Source: an uncultured Dialister sp.
GTDB taxonomy: Bacteria > Bacillota > Negativicutes > Veillonellales > Dialisteraceae
DNA length: 64,000 nucleotides
NCBI GenBank assembly: GCA_934193095.1
Contig: CAKPUX010000001.1
Location: forward strand, 62,001 to 126,000
Direction: 5' to 3'
Part shown: positions 18,963 through 27,451 of the stretch, in pieces
Position numbering within the stretch: position 1 is the first letter of the stretch
Layout: the number at the start of each line of letters is the position of its first letter
The notes under the pieces: generated by a model
Databases searched by the model: none
The model's input: only the letters and a program-made list of their open reading frames with translations
Told to the model about the DNA's origin: nothing
Position numbers and translations under genes: made by a program

Positions 18963-19238
18963 TTATACAATATTAGAAAACCGTTCTACTGCTTTGGCAA
19001 AGCGAGCGATCGTCTCCTCGGCATCACCATGCTCGATACCATCTCGGACGCAGTGCTGAAGATGGCCTTCGAGAATGATCTGTCCCACCTTGTGCAGAGC
19101 AGACTTTGCCGCATTCACCTGGGTGATGACATCCTCGCAGGGAACGTCTTCTTCGATCATACGATCGATCGCCTGCACCTGACCAATGATCTTTCTAAGT
19201 CGGCGATGCAGATTTTCTTCATCCATACATTGTTTCAT
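18963..19238 (-). CDS. CsoR/RcnR-family metal-sensing repressor
   Basis: This 91-residue all-helical regulator has the N-terminal RLRKIIGQVQAIDRMIEE block of the family. Cys34, His59 and Cys63 reproduce the spacing of the copper(I) ligands of CsoR (25, then 4). The position that is His in nickel/cobalt-sensing RcnR is Cys63 here, so a CsoR-like copper sensor is the best reading. No copper exporter, chaperone or other obvious target lies next to it. It sits alone between rnhB and the tetrapyrrole operon. Confidence 0.85.
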   Translation of the reverse strand: MKQCMDEENLHRRLRKIIGQVQAIDRMIEEDVPCEDVITQVNAAKSALHKVGQIILEGHLQHCVRDGIEHGDAEETIARFAKAVERFSNIV

Positions 19239-19357
19239 TTGATATACCTCATATATTGTACGTAACTGGCGGCCACTATCTTTAGTCCCCGTATGGCGAT
19301 CTGACAGTCTATCCGTCCAATGTCTATTCGTCTCTCATCTGACGTCTCAAAGCCTTC

Positions 19358-20122
19358 TCACTTTCCAAGCACCATGCTCTTTACCGGCTCAAAGCTCTTT
19401 CGGTGAATCGGCGTGATGCCCAGTGTCTTCAGCGCCGCAATATGCTCGGCAGTACCATAGCCTTTATTTTGGGCAAATCCATAGCCAGGATACTGCGTGT
19501 CATACTCATCCATCAGATGATCACGATACACCTTTGCCACGATGGAAGCTGCCGCAACAGAGGCACTCTTCGCATCTCCGTGGATCAAGGACTCGGTCGG
19601 ACAGTTGAAATGAAGCGGCATCGCATCGACAATGACCGCCTCCGGCGAGACAGTCAGATTCTTCACCGCCTGATACATCGCCATCATCGTCGCCTCATAG
19701 ATATTTACAGCATCGATCTCTTCCGGCGAAAGACTGACAACAGAGACATCCAATGCGCTCTCATAAATCTTCGCTGCGATCTCTTCGCGGTGTTTCGGTG
19801 TGACCTTCTTCGAGTCATTGAGCCCCGCACAGAACCAGTGTGGCGGGAGAATGACTGCCGCGACCGTTACCGGGCCGGCAAGTGGTCCCCGTCCCACTTC
19901 ATCGATCCCGACGATATGTGTGAGTCCCTCCTGATAGAAACGGCTCTCCACGTCATACATGGACTCCACGCGGAGACGCTCCCTACTCTTTCGCTCGAGA
20001 CGCTTCATATAGGAGCCTACCAGGGCCTTCACGCCCTTCCTCTCATCAGAAAATATCTCCTGCAAAAGATCTTCTGCAACATCATCCTGTGAAAGGATGG
20101 TACGGATTTCAGAAATAGTCAT
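19358..20122 (-). CDS. rnhB: Ribonuclease HII
   Basis: This 254-residue enzyme removes RNA from RNA-DNA hybrids and single ribonucleotides in DNA. The core motif GIDEVGRGPLAGPV (about residues 72-85) supplies the first Asp-Glu pair. GLNDSKKVTPKHRE and VIVDAMPL supply further conserved acids. An extra N-terminal stretch of about 70 residues precedes the core, as in many Firmicutes RnhB proteins. It lies 173 bases downstream of rbgA on the same strand. Confidence 0.95.
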   Translation of the reverse strand: MTISEIRTILSQDDVAEDLLQEIFSDERKGVKALVGSYMKRLERKSRERLRVESMYDVESRFYQEGLTHIVGIDEVGRGPLAGPVTVAAVILPPHWFCAGLNDSKKVTPKHREEIAAKIYESALDVSVVSLSPEEIDAVNIYEATMMAMYQAVKNLTVSPEAVIVDAMPLHFNCPTESLIHGDAKSASVAAASIVAKVYRDHLMDEYDTQYPGYGFAQNKGYGTAEHIAALKTLGITPIHRKSFEPVKSMVLGK

Positions 20123-20295
20123 AGTACCTCACATGATTTTGTACTGCGATAGAGAAAAACAACAGCAAAATAAGAATACGCCGCCTTGGAATTTTTCATC
20201 GATAAAAACACATTTTCCCAAAATAGAAATCCCGGTGAAGCATTTGCGTCTTATCTTATAGAGACCGATGAACCATCGGAGCCATCTTTCTTCCA

Positions 20296-21147
20296 TTATT
20301 TTTCCGGAAGCGGATCCAGCGTCAGCTTCCCGAGCTTCCCGCTTCGGAAATCACGGAGGACCACCATTTCTGCGCGATCATAGTCGATGGCTCCGCCGGG
20401 GAGAAGACAGCCTCTTCTCCTTCCGGCCGCCTCCAAAAGCAGCTGCGGATCCTGATGGACATCTTCGATGTCATACTTTTCCTGCAAAACCCAGGGTGCC
20501 GTTTCTGCCAGAGAAGCGAGCAGCTCCGGGACGACCTCATCGGCATTGAATACATCGCCTGCGATCGCACCTGTTGCCGCCAGCCTGAGCGCAGCGACCT
20601 GATCATCAAATTTCGGCCAGAGTACACCCGGTGTATCCAGCAGATCAAGTCCTTCAGAGAGGCGCACCCACTGTTTACCCCGGGTATGTCCCGGAGTATT
20701 CGCCGTACGCGTCGCTGCCGTGCCGGCAAGAAAGTTGATCAGCGTAGATTTTCCCACGTTCGGGATGCCGAGGATCATGAGACGCACCGAGCGGCTCTTG
20801 ATGCCTCGTTTTCGCCACTTCGCCAGCATCGGCTCTGCAGTCTCCCGGATCAGAGCCAGCAGCTTTTTCTTATTCTTACTGTTCCCGACGCTCATGGGGA
20901 CGACTGGTATATTTTTCTTCTGATAATAAGAGATCCAGCGATCCGTCGCCTTCGGATCCGCCAGATCCGCTTTATTCAGTATGACGATCCGAGGCTTGCC
21001 CTGCACCAGCTCTTCCACCATGGGGTTCGCACTCGACATCGGAATCCGGGCGTCCAAGAGTTCAGCTACGACATCCACTGCCTTTAGGTGACTTTCGATC
21101 ATCCGCTTCGTCTTGGTCATATGACCGGGGAACCATTGAATTAGCAT
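20296..21147 (-). CDS. rbgA: Ribosome biogenesis GTPase RbgA (YlqF)
   Basis: This 283-residue circularly permuted GTPase helps late assembly of the 50S subunit. Motif order is typical: IQWFPGHMTKTKRMI at the N-terminus, then G4 LNKADLAD. The P-loop GIPNVGKSTLIN follows at about 125-136, then the NTPGHTRGKQW switch and G3 DTPGVLWPK. A C-terminal RNA-binding domain ends the protein. I chose the ATG at 21147, with GGGAGG five bases before it; a GTG two codons upstream overlaps that site. In Firmicutes rbgA is often next to rnhB, as here. Confidence 0.95.
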   Translation of the reverse strand: MLIQWFPGHMTKTKRMIESHLKAVDVVAELLDARIPMSSANPMVEELVQGKPRIVILNKADLADPKATDRWISYYQKKNIPVVPMSVGNSKNKKKLLALIRETAEPMLAKWRKRGIKSRSVRLMILGIPNVGKSTLINFLAGTAATRTANTPGHTRGKQWVRLSEGLDLLDTPGVLWPKFDDQVAALRLAATGAIAGDVFNADEVVPELLASLAETAPWVLQEKYDIEDVHQDPQLLLEAAGRRRGCLLPGGAIDYDRAEMVVLRDFRSGKLGKLTLDPLPEK

Positions 21148-21325
21148 ACGCACCTCCCGGATACCATACGGGGTATCCTGATAACGGTTCTATTTTAACA
21201 TAAACGGGAGGTTTGGGAAACGCTGATTCCATCGTGATCCATTTTCACTCCCTTAAAAAAAGCGGTCCGGGAAAGACTGATGCATCACAGTATCCGCCTT
21301 TCCTGAGCCGTCTATCTTTCATTTC

Positions 21326-22006
21326 CTATTTCCTGTTTTTCATGACCTTTTCTACCGCTGCATCCACATCGCGCCCGATATCCGTGACACTTCGAAGCAC
21401 ACCCTCTCTGGCACACGGGATACGCTCCCAGCCGTAAAAGCGTACCAGCGCCTGATAGGCATCATGACACTTCCTGAGGTAGTCCAAATGCTGCTCATGG
21501 ATATCCATCGAACCGCCCTCGGCAGCCCGGGCTTTTACCAGCGCTTCAGACATCCTAAGAGGAATATCTAAAAGGATGACAAGATCCGGACGCGGCAGCT
21601 CCAGCTCTTCGTACTCGGTCTTTTCCAGCCAGGAGAGGAACTGCGTCCGCTCTTCCTCGTCATCATACTTTGTCATCTGATGTACCATATTGCTTGTGGT
21701 GTAGCGATCGGCAATAATGATGCCGCCTTTCTCATAGAAATCCTTCCACTTCATGCGATATGAGGCGAAACGATCGACCGCGTAAAAAAGAGAAGCGGCA
21801 TAGGGATTCACATCGCCGGGATCCGCCCCAAAGTCACCCTTGAGGTACATCTTTACCAAGGCTGACGAGTCGCTCGCATAATCAGGGAAGGAAATATGCA
21901 TGACATCCTTCCCAGCTTCTTTTAGTTTCTTTTCCAAAAGGGCCGACTGGGTCGCCTTTCCACTGCCGTCAATGCCCTCCAGAACTATCAATGTGCCATG
22001 TGTCAT
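21326..22006 (-). CDS. tmk: Thymidylate kinase
   Basis: This 226-residue enzyme phosphorylates dTMP to dTDP. The P-loop LEGIDGSGKATQSALL is at about residues 9-24, the DRY segment in IIADRYTTSNMVHQM follows, and a lid region comes later. The open frame extends nearly 100 residues further upstream, but that stretch is low-complexity and crosses the pth terminator. The ATG at 22006, with AGGA upstream, matches the family start. Confidence 0.93.
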   Translation of the reverse strand: MTHGTLIVLEGIDGSGKATQSALLEKKLKEAGKDVMHISFPDYASDSSALVKMYLKGDFGADPGDVNPYAASLFYAVDRFASYRMKWKDFYEKGGIIIADRYTTSNMVHQMTKYDDEEERTQFLSWLEKTEYEELELPRPDLVILLDIPLRMSEALVKARAAEGGSMDIHEQHLDYLRKCHDAYQALVRFYGWERIPCAREGVLRSVTDIGRDVDAAVEKVMKNRK

Positions 22007-22223
22007 AGTTGCGTCCTTTTTATATGAATCATTTTTCGATGATAGCAGACCGGGATCAGGACTTCGCAGAGCGGTCGGATACGAAAGCACCACGCCCCGC
22101 TTTCCCCGTTGATCGTCATGCAGGAAAAATGTCCCATGTCTTGCAAGCAATGAAGTGAAAATAAAGTCTGAGATCCAGTCTCTCCGGCTGCCTTCTCTTC
22201 TACATTTTCCCATGTCCCCACGG

Positions 22224-22253
22224 AAAAAGCAACAGCCCACGGCTGTTGCTTTT
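22224..22253 (-). terminator. Terminator after pth
   Basis: A perfect stem AAAAGCAACAGCC / GGCTGTTGCTTTT with a 4-base loop lies 13 bases past the pth stop. Confidence 0.85.
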
Positions 22254-22265
22254 GAATCGCTATTC

Positions 22266-22838
22266 CTATTTCTTCTTTTTGGGGTTGAACGCATTCATCG
22301 CGTGATCGACACCGTGCGCCAAGGCGTCCTCGATGGAGTCAGCGGTATGAATCTTCGCCGCCTCGATAAGCTCGATATCTTCCCCGTAAGGGCGCTGCAG
22401 GACATGCTCGATGACGGTGTGCCCGTCCTTTGGATGGCCCACACCGATGCGGAAGCGATTGAACGCCTCACTCCCGAGACAAGCAATGAGGGACTTGATC
22501 CCATTATGCCCGCCTGCCGATCCCTTTTTACGAATGCGTGTCTTTCCCGGCGGCAAGTCAAGATCATCGCAGATGATGAAAATATCATCCAGATCCACCT
22601 TGTAGTACTTGGCGATCGCGCCGACCGCTTCGCCGGAAAGGTTCATATACGTCAGCGGCTTCACAAGAAGGACCTTCTCTCCGCCCACGATGACAGTGGC
22701 AATGTCGGCTTTCATGTCCTTCTTCCAGCTGGCGACCTTCCAGCGATCCGCCAGAATGTCGATCACATCGAAGCCCATGTTATGCCGCGTATGCTCATAT
22801 TCCTTTCCCGAATTTCCCAGACCTGCAATGATCTTCAT
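22266..22838 (-). CDS. pth: Peptidyl-tRNA hydrolase
   Basis: This 190-residue enzyme releases peptides from stalled peptidyl-tRNA. The N-terminal IIAGLGNSGKEYEHTRHNMG carries the catalytic His and conserved Asn. KPLTYMNLSGEAV and the DDLDLPPGKTRIRKKGSAGGH region are also diagnostic. The start codon overlaps the prs stop by one base (TAATG), so it is coupled to prs. The order prs-pth is common in Firmicutes. Confidence 0.96.
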   Translation of the reverse strand: MKIIAGLGNSGKEYEHTRHNMGFDVIDILADRWKVASWKKDMKADIATVIVGGEKVLLVKPLTYMNLSGEAVGAIAKYYKVDLDDIFIICDDLDLPPGKTRIRKKGSAGGHNGIKSLIACLGSEAFNRFRIGVGHPKDGHTVIEHVLQRPYGEDIELIEAAKIHTADSIEDALAHGVDHAMNAFNPKKKK

Positions 22839-23800
22839 TATTTATCAAAGAGGGAGCTGACGGAAGCGTCGTGGAAGATACGGAGGATGGCTTCGCCAAG
22901 AAGCGGAGCAATGGAAAGCTGGGTCAGCTTGCTGCCAAGGCCTTCCACTTTTTCTTTTTCAACCGGCAGAGAATTGGTGACGATGAGTTCCTTGATATTG
23001 GATTTACTGATTCTTTCCGTAGCCGGATCGGTCAGTACCGGATGGCAGACAGCTGCATAGACATCTCTTGCACCGGCTTCTGCAAGGGCTTTGGCCCCTT
23101 CACAGAGAGAGCCTGCGGTATCTACGATATCATCGACGACGAAGCAGTTTCTGTCCTTCACATCACCGATAATGTTCATGACCTTGGCTACGCCCGGTTC
23201 CGGACGACGTTTTTCAATGATGGCGATCGGAGCACCGACACGGTCAGCCAGTTCTCTTGCACGGGTAACGCCGCCGAGGTCCGGAGAAACGATGGTGAGG
23301 TTTTCCAGGTTCTTGGATTTTACATAGTCTGCGAGCAGAGATGCAGACATGAGGTGGTCTACAGGGACATTGAAGAATCCCTGAATCTGTCCTGCGTGCA
23401 GATCCATGGTCACTACACGGGTCGCACCGGCTGCCGACATCAGGTCAGCGACCAGCTTGGAGGAAATCGGTTCACGGCCGCGAGTCTTGCGGTCCTGACG
23501 TGCATAGCCATAGTAAGGTACTACACAGGTGATATGACGGGCAGATGCTCTCTTCAGTGCGTCAATCATGATGAGCATTTCCATCAGATTGTCATTAACC
23601 GGTGCACCGGTCGGCTGAATGATGAAGCAGTCTTTGCCGCGGACACTTTCATTGATCATCACCTGAATTTCACCATTGTTGAATTTGCCGCAGATGGCTT
23701 TTCCAAGCGGAACTCCGATGTAGTCGGAAATTTCCTTTGCCAGTGCGGGGTGAGAATTCCCTGTAAAAATTTTCAATTTAGAAGTGTCTTCCATGTCCAT
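22838..23800 (-). CDS. prs: Ribose-phosphate pyrophosphokinase
   Basis: This 320-residue enzyme makes PRPP from ribose-5-phosphate and ATP for nucleotides, His and Trp. The N-terminal KIFTGNSHPALAKEI, the PYYGYARQDRK loop, the VVTMDLHAGQIQGFF segment and the PRPP-binding VDDIVDTAGS are all present. I chose the ATG at 23800, with GGGAGAGG upstream; an ATG two codons later is possible. The frame extends further upstream without family similarity. Confidence 0.95.
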   Translation of the reverse strand: MDMEDTSKLKIFTGNSHPALAKEISDYIGVPLGKAICGKFNNGEIQVMINESVRGKDCFIIQPTGAPVNDNLMEMLIMIDALKRASARHITCVVPYYGYARQDRKTRGREPISSKLVADLMSAAGATRVVTMDLHAGQIQGFFNVPVDHLMSASLLADYVKSKNLENLTIVSPDLGGVTRARELADRVGAPIAIIEKRRPEPGVAKVMNIIGDVKDRNCFVVDDIVDTAGSLCEGAKALAEAGARDVYAAVCHPVLTDPATERISKSNIKELIVTNSLPVEKEKVEGLGSKLTQLSIAPLLGEAILRIFHDASVSSLFDK

Positions 23801-24235
23801 TTTGCTGCCTCTCCCTTTCCTTTCATTTCTTTGAAAGTTGTAAAATGTATTTTCTGCCGTCGGAGCGTCACTCCCTTTTGCCCCGGCAGGCATATTGCTT
23901 CTATATTATACCAATCCTTTGCAAAAATGCCAAAAAATCTTTAGGCCGTTTTGTTTTGGTTGTTTGTTATTCGTTGTTGGTTGTTTGGAAATCAGGGATA
24001 AGTGGCAAGGGATTAGGGATTGGGGATTAGGGGGGTACAAGTGACTGGCGACTAGTGATTAGTGACTTGAATACCACGTTCGGGCATCGCCATTATTTAT
24101 ACTCCGCGGCGCTTCTATATTTTTATGCGCCGCACCATTCCCTTTGAACCTATAGAACCTGCTGAACCTCTTTCACACGTAATCAAGGGGCGGTACGCCC
24201 CAAGGGCTAACCCTGAACCCGTCAACCTGAACCCG
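23801..24235. other. Spacer between glmU and prs filled with repeats
   Basis: No gene is seen. From about 23990 the spacer is made of the low-complexity GATTAGGG/GACTAGTGA words and a full copy of the mosaic intergenic repeat. The prs leader lies at its left side. Confidence 0.6.
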
Positions 24236-24238
24236 TTA
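23991..24238. repeat. Mosaic intergenic repeat, copy A
   Basis: Block order is GATTAGGG words, GACTAGTGATTAGTGACTTG, then CGGGCATCGCC, CTCCGCGGCG, GAACCTATAGAACCTGCTGA, and an end piece with GGCGGTACGCC and GGGCTAACCCTGAA. It is colinear with the copy at 35678-35888. Parts recur at 32481-32612, 34126-34234 (inverted) and 35560-35668. Confidence 0.75.
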
Positions 24239-25615
24239 ATCCTTATACGTATTCTCGTCGACCCAGCCTTCGATATTTCTCTGCTTCGCTCTCGCGACCG
24301 AAAGAGCTTTTGCCGGAACATCCTTTGTGATGGTGGAGCCGGCGGCAGTGAAGGCTCTCTCTCCGATATGGACAGGAGCGACCAGGTTTGTATTGCATCC
24401 GATGAAGGCGTGATCATCAATGGTGCAGCGATGCTTGTCCTTCCCGTCAAAATTAACAGTCACTGTACCACATCCGAAATTGACATTCTTGCCCAGATCC
24501 GAATCGCCGCAGTAGATGAGATGCGGCAGCTTCGTGCCATCGCCCACATTGGAATTCTTGACTTCGACGAAATTACCGATCTTCACATGGTCATGCAGTA
24601 CCGTATTCGGGCGGAGATGGACGAAAGGCCCGATCTCGTCATAGCTGCCAATGCTGCATTCATGACCGTACACGCGGTTCAGATGCGTGAAATCACCGCA
24701 GTGTACATCGGCCAGCTGGGTATCCGGTCCGATCTCGCAGTGCTTGCCGATGACTGTCTTCCCCTGAAGCATAGTCCCCGGCAGCAGCACGGTATCACAG
24801 CCGACTTCGACATCCTGCTCGATATAGGTATGCTCCGGGTCAATGATGCTGACACCGGAAGCCATAAGCTCTTCTGCTTTGCGAAGGCGCAGGATGCGGT
24901 CAGCGGCTGCGAGCTGAATGCGGGAATTCACCCCCATCGTCTCATCGGCATCGTCCGCTGCGACCGGAACGACCTTGAGGCCTTCTTTGATCATGATCCC
25001 GAAAACATCCGTCAGATAGTACTCGCCCTGTGCATTTTTGTTGTCGATCTTTTCGAGTGCATCGAGCAGGGCGCCCACCTGGAAGACATACGTGCCTGTA
25101 TTGATCTCATGGACGGCGAGCTGTTCCGGCGTGCCATCCTTCTGTTCTACAATGCATGTCATGTGTCCCGCTTCATCACGGAGCACACGGCCATAGCCGA
25201 AAGGATCATCAAGGATCGCGGTCAGCACCGAAGCAGCCGCGCCCTCCTCCCTGCAGGTCTTTGCCAGATGCGCGATCGTCTCCGCGCGCAGCAGCGGCGT
25301 ATCCCCGCAGATGACCAGCACATAGCTGTCTCTGTCTTTTTCAAATTCCGGCACCGCCTGCATAACAGCGTGGCCGGTCCCAAGCTGCTCCTCCTGATGG
25401 ACAAAGGACACCTCTTGATTTCCAAGATATTCTCTTACCAGATGTTCCTTGAAGCCGGTGATCACGACCTGATGATCCGAGCCCGCTTCTCGCACGAGGC
25501 GGATGACCTGCTCGACCATCGGTACTCCGCATACGCGGTGCAGCACCTTTGGAAATTCAGACTTCATGCGTGTGCCCTGTCCGGCGGCTAAAATAACGGC
25601 GGTAAATTCTGCCAT
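24236..25615 (-). CDS. glmU: Bifunctional GlcNAc-1-phosphate uridyltransferase / glucosamine-1-phosphate acetyltransferase
   Basis: This 459-residue enzyme makes UDP-GlcNAc for peptidoglycan and LPS. The N-terminal nucleotidyltransferase domain begins VILAAGQGTRMKSEFPKVLH, with QLGTGHAV later. From about residue 250 a left-handed beta-helix of hexapeptide repeats begins. Acetyltransferase marks include HLRPNTVLHDHVKIGNFVEV and NFDGKDKH. Length and domain order are normal. The stop lies at the edge of repeat copy A, which reaches the last bases of the gene. Confidence 0.96.
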   Translation of the reverse strand: MAEFTAVILAAGQGTRMKSEFPKVLHRVCGVPMVEQVIRLVREAGSDHQVVITGFKEHLVREYLGNQEVSFVHQEEQLGTGHAVMQAVPEFEKDRDSYVLVICGDTPLLRAETIAHLAKTCREEGAAASVLTAILDDPFGYGRVLRDEAGHMTCIVEQKDGTPEQLAVHEINTGTYVFQVGALLDALEKIDNKNAQGEYYLTDVFGIMIKEGLKVVPVAADDADETMGVNSRIQLAAADRILRLRKAEELMASGVSIIDPEHTYIEQDVEVGCDTVLLPGTMLQGKTVIGKHCEIGPDTQLADVHCGDFTHLNRVYGHECSIGSYDEIGPFVHLRPNTVLHDHVKIGNFVEVKNSNVGDGTKLPHLIYCGDSDLGKNVNFGCGTVTVNFDGKDKHRCTIDDHAFIGCNTNLVAPVHIGERAFTAAGSTITKDVPAKALSVARAKQRNIEGWVDENTYKD

Positions 25616-25937
25616 AGTTTCCTCCTATAGAAATCCCATTTCATATCAAACGATGGGAGCGGCGTATCCGTTCCCCCTGTTTTTTCAGATAGACAGCAGG
25701 CTTTTTATCGAAAACCTGTAAGTTTTATTGTAGCAAAACAGAGGGTGCATCGCAAGGGAAAAACAGGGATCCGTGCTTTGAAATGGGAAATGTCGGTTTT
25801 CTGAAACTGTGCAGGTGGCCTGCTTCCCGTTCCGTCATGACTTGGCTCCGGATGCTAAGAGCGAAAAAGTCTATCAGCACTTCATTTTTGCCGCCCACGT
25901 GGATCCATGAGAACCTGCTTAGCCTTAAACGTCAAAC

Positions 25938-25972
25938 AAGAAGGGCCATGACAAGATGTCATGGCCCTTCTT
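25938..25972 (-). terminator. Terminator after eno
   Basis: A perfect stem AAGAAGGGCCATGACA / TGTCATGGCCCTTCTT with a short loop lies 13 bases past the eno stop. Confidence 0.85.
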
Positions 25973-25984
25973 ACTCAGCTTTTA

Positions 25985-27280
25985 TCAATGAAAGCGTCTC
26001 ATTTTATGAGTGAGGCTGCCATTGCCGTAGCTGGAATCTGCATCCAGATCTTCTTCGATACGGAGGAGCTGGTTGTACTTAGCTACACGTTCGCTTCTTG
26101 CCGGAGCGCCGGTCTTGATCTGGCCAGCGTTCAGAGCGACGGCAATGTCTGCGATGGTGGTATCTGCGGTTTCACCAGAGCGGTGGGAAATGACAGCGGT
26201 ATAGCCTGCGCGCTGTGCCATCTGTACCGCTTCGAAGGTTTCGGTCAGGGTGCCGATCTGGTTCAGCTTGATCAGAATGGAATTCGCTACGCCCATGTGG
26301 ATGCCCTTGGAAAGGCGTTTGGTATTGGTGACGAAGAGATCATCGCCGACGAGCTGGACTTTGCTGCCGAGGCGGTCGGTCAGTTTCTTCCAGCCTTCCC
26401 AGTCTTCTTCGCCGAGTCCGTCTTCAATGGAGATGATCGGGTACTGATCGATCAGGTGTTCATAAAAGTCGATCATTTCCTCTGCGGTCTTGGCTGCGTG
26501 ATCCCCAGCGAGGTGGTAGAGGCCGTCATCTCCTAAAAGTTCGGAAGCTGCGACATCGGTGGAAAGGACGATGTCCTTGCCTGCGGTGTAGCCGGCTTTT
26601 TCGATGGCTTCGCAAATGACTTCCATCGCAGCTTCATTGGACGGAAGGTCCGGTGCAAAGCCGCCTTCATCACCGATCGCGGTGGAAAGGCCCTTGGCTT
26701 TCAGTACATTTTTCAAGGCATGGTAAACTTCCGCACACATGCGAAGAGCTTCTCTGAAATTCGGTGCGCCGACCGGCATGATCATGCTTTCCTGGATATC
26801 GACGTTGTTGTCTGCGTGTGCGCCGCCATTCATGATGTTCATCATTGGTACCGGCAGGTTGTGTGCGTTCACGCCACCGAGGTACTGGTACAGCGGAAGG
26901 CCGGCAGACTGAGCTGCTGCATGAGCGGCAGCGAGGGAGACGCCGAGAATCGCATTTGCGCCAAGACGGTTCTTATTTTCGGTGCCGTCGAGGTTGATCA
27001 GGATGTGGTCAAGGCCTCTCTGGTCGCTGGCATCCCAGCCAAGGACCGCATCAGCGATTTCGCCATTGACGTTGTTCACAGCCTGCAGCACGCCTTTGCC
27101 ATCATAACGGTCCTTATCGCCGTCACGGAGCTCAGTGGCTTCGAACATGCCGGTGGATGCGCCAGACGGTACAGCGGCTCTGGCGAAGGTGCCGTCTTCG
27201 AGCTGCATATCGACTTCGACAGTCGGGTTTCCACGGGAATCCAAAATTTCTCTTGCGTGCAGATCAGTAATTGCTGCCAT
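25985..27280 (-). CDS. eno: Enolase
   Basis: This 431-residue enzyme converts 2-phosphoglycerate to phosphoenolpyruvate. Family marks are LDSRGNPTVEVD near the N-terminus, SGASTGMFEATELRDGDK, the GDEGGFAPDL loop, metal ligand contexts ISIEDGLGEEDW and LVGDDLFVTN, and SHRSGETADTTIADIAV near the C-terminus. It stands 171 bases downstream of tpiA. That spacer holds hairpins but no clear terminator, so it may be part of the gapA-pgk-tpiA transcript. No phosphoglycerate mutase gene is present in the cluster. Confidence 0.97.
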   Translation of the reverse strand: MAAITDLHAREILDSRGNPTVEVDMQLEDGTFARAAVPSGASTGMFEATELRDGDKDRYDGKGVLQAVNNVNGEIADAVLGWDASDQRGLDHILINLDGTENKNRLGANAILGVSLAAAHAAAQSAGLPLYQYLGGVNAHNLPVPMMNIMNGGAHADNNVDIQESMIMPVGAPNFREALRMCAEVYHALKNVLKAKGLSTAIGDEGGFAPDLPSNEAAMEVICEAIEKAGYTAGKDIVLSTDVAASELLGDDGLYHLAGDHAAKTAEEMIDFYEHLIDQYPIISIEDGLGEEDWEGWKKLTDRLGSKVQLVGDDLFVTNTKRLSKGIHMGVANSILIKLNQIGTLTETFEAVQMAQRAGYTAVISHRSGETADTTIADIAVALNAGQIKTGAPARSERVAKYNQLLRIEEDLDADSSYGNGSLTHKMRRFH

Positions 27281-27383
27281 TGTTCTTACTCCTTTGAATA
27301 TGTAGTAGCTAGGGATTTGGTTGATCCTCGGAGGACAGGAATCAGGTTGGCCGGCTTCTCATCATTTTTGACTGGCCCGCCCC

Positions 27384-27420
27384 TGCCCTTCGGGCATCCC
27401 CCCCTTCCATGGGAAGGGGG
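27384..27420. repeat. Twin hairpins in the tpiA-eno spacer
   Basis: A small stem TGCCC/GGGCA (27384-27396) is followed by a perfect 9-bp stem CCCCCTTCC / GGAAGGGGG with a 3-base loop (27400-27420). There is no T-run, so mRNA stabilisation is more likely than termination. Confidence 0.5.
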
Positions 27421-27451
27421 AGAATATTTGCTGTGATTTCTTATAAAGCCC

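Noticed and set aside
22007..22294. N-terminal extension of thymidylate kinase
   Set aside because: The open frame upstream of 22006 crosses the pth terminator and has no similarity to the family; the downstream ATG with ribosome site is preferred.
24125..25591. A 488-codon open frame opposite glmU
   Set aside because: A shadow of glmU codon use; it begins inside an intergenic repeat and has no family features.
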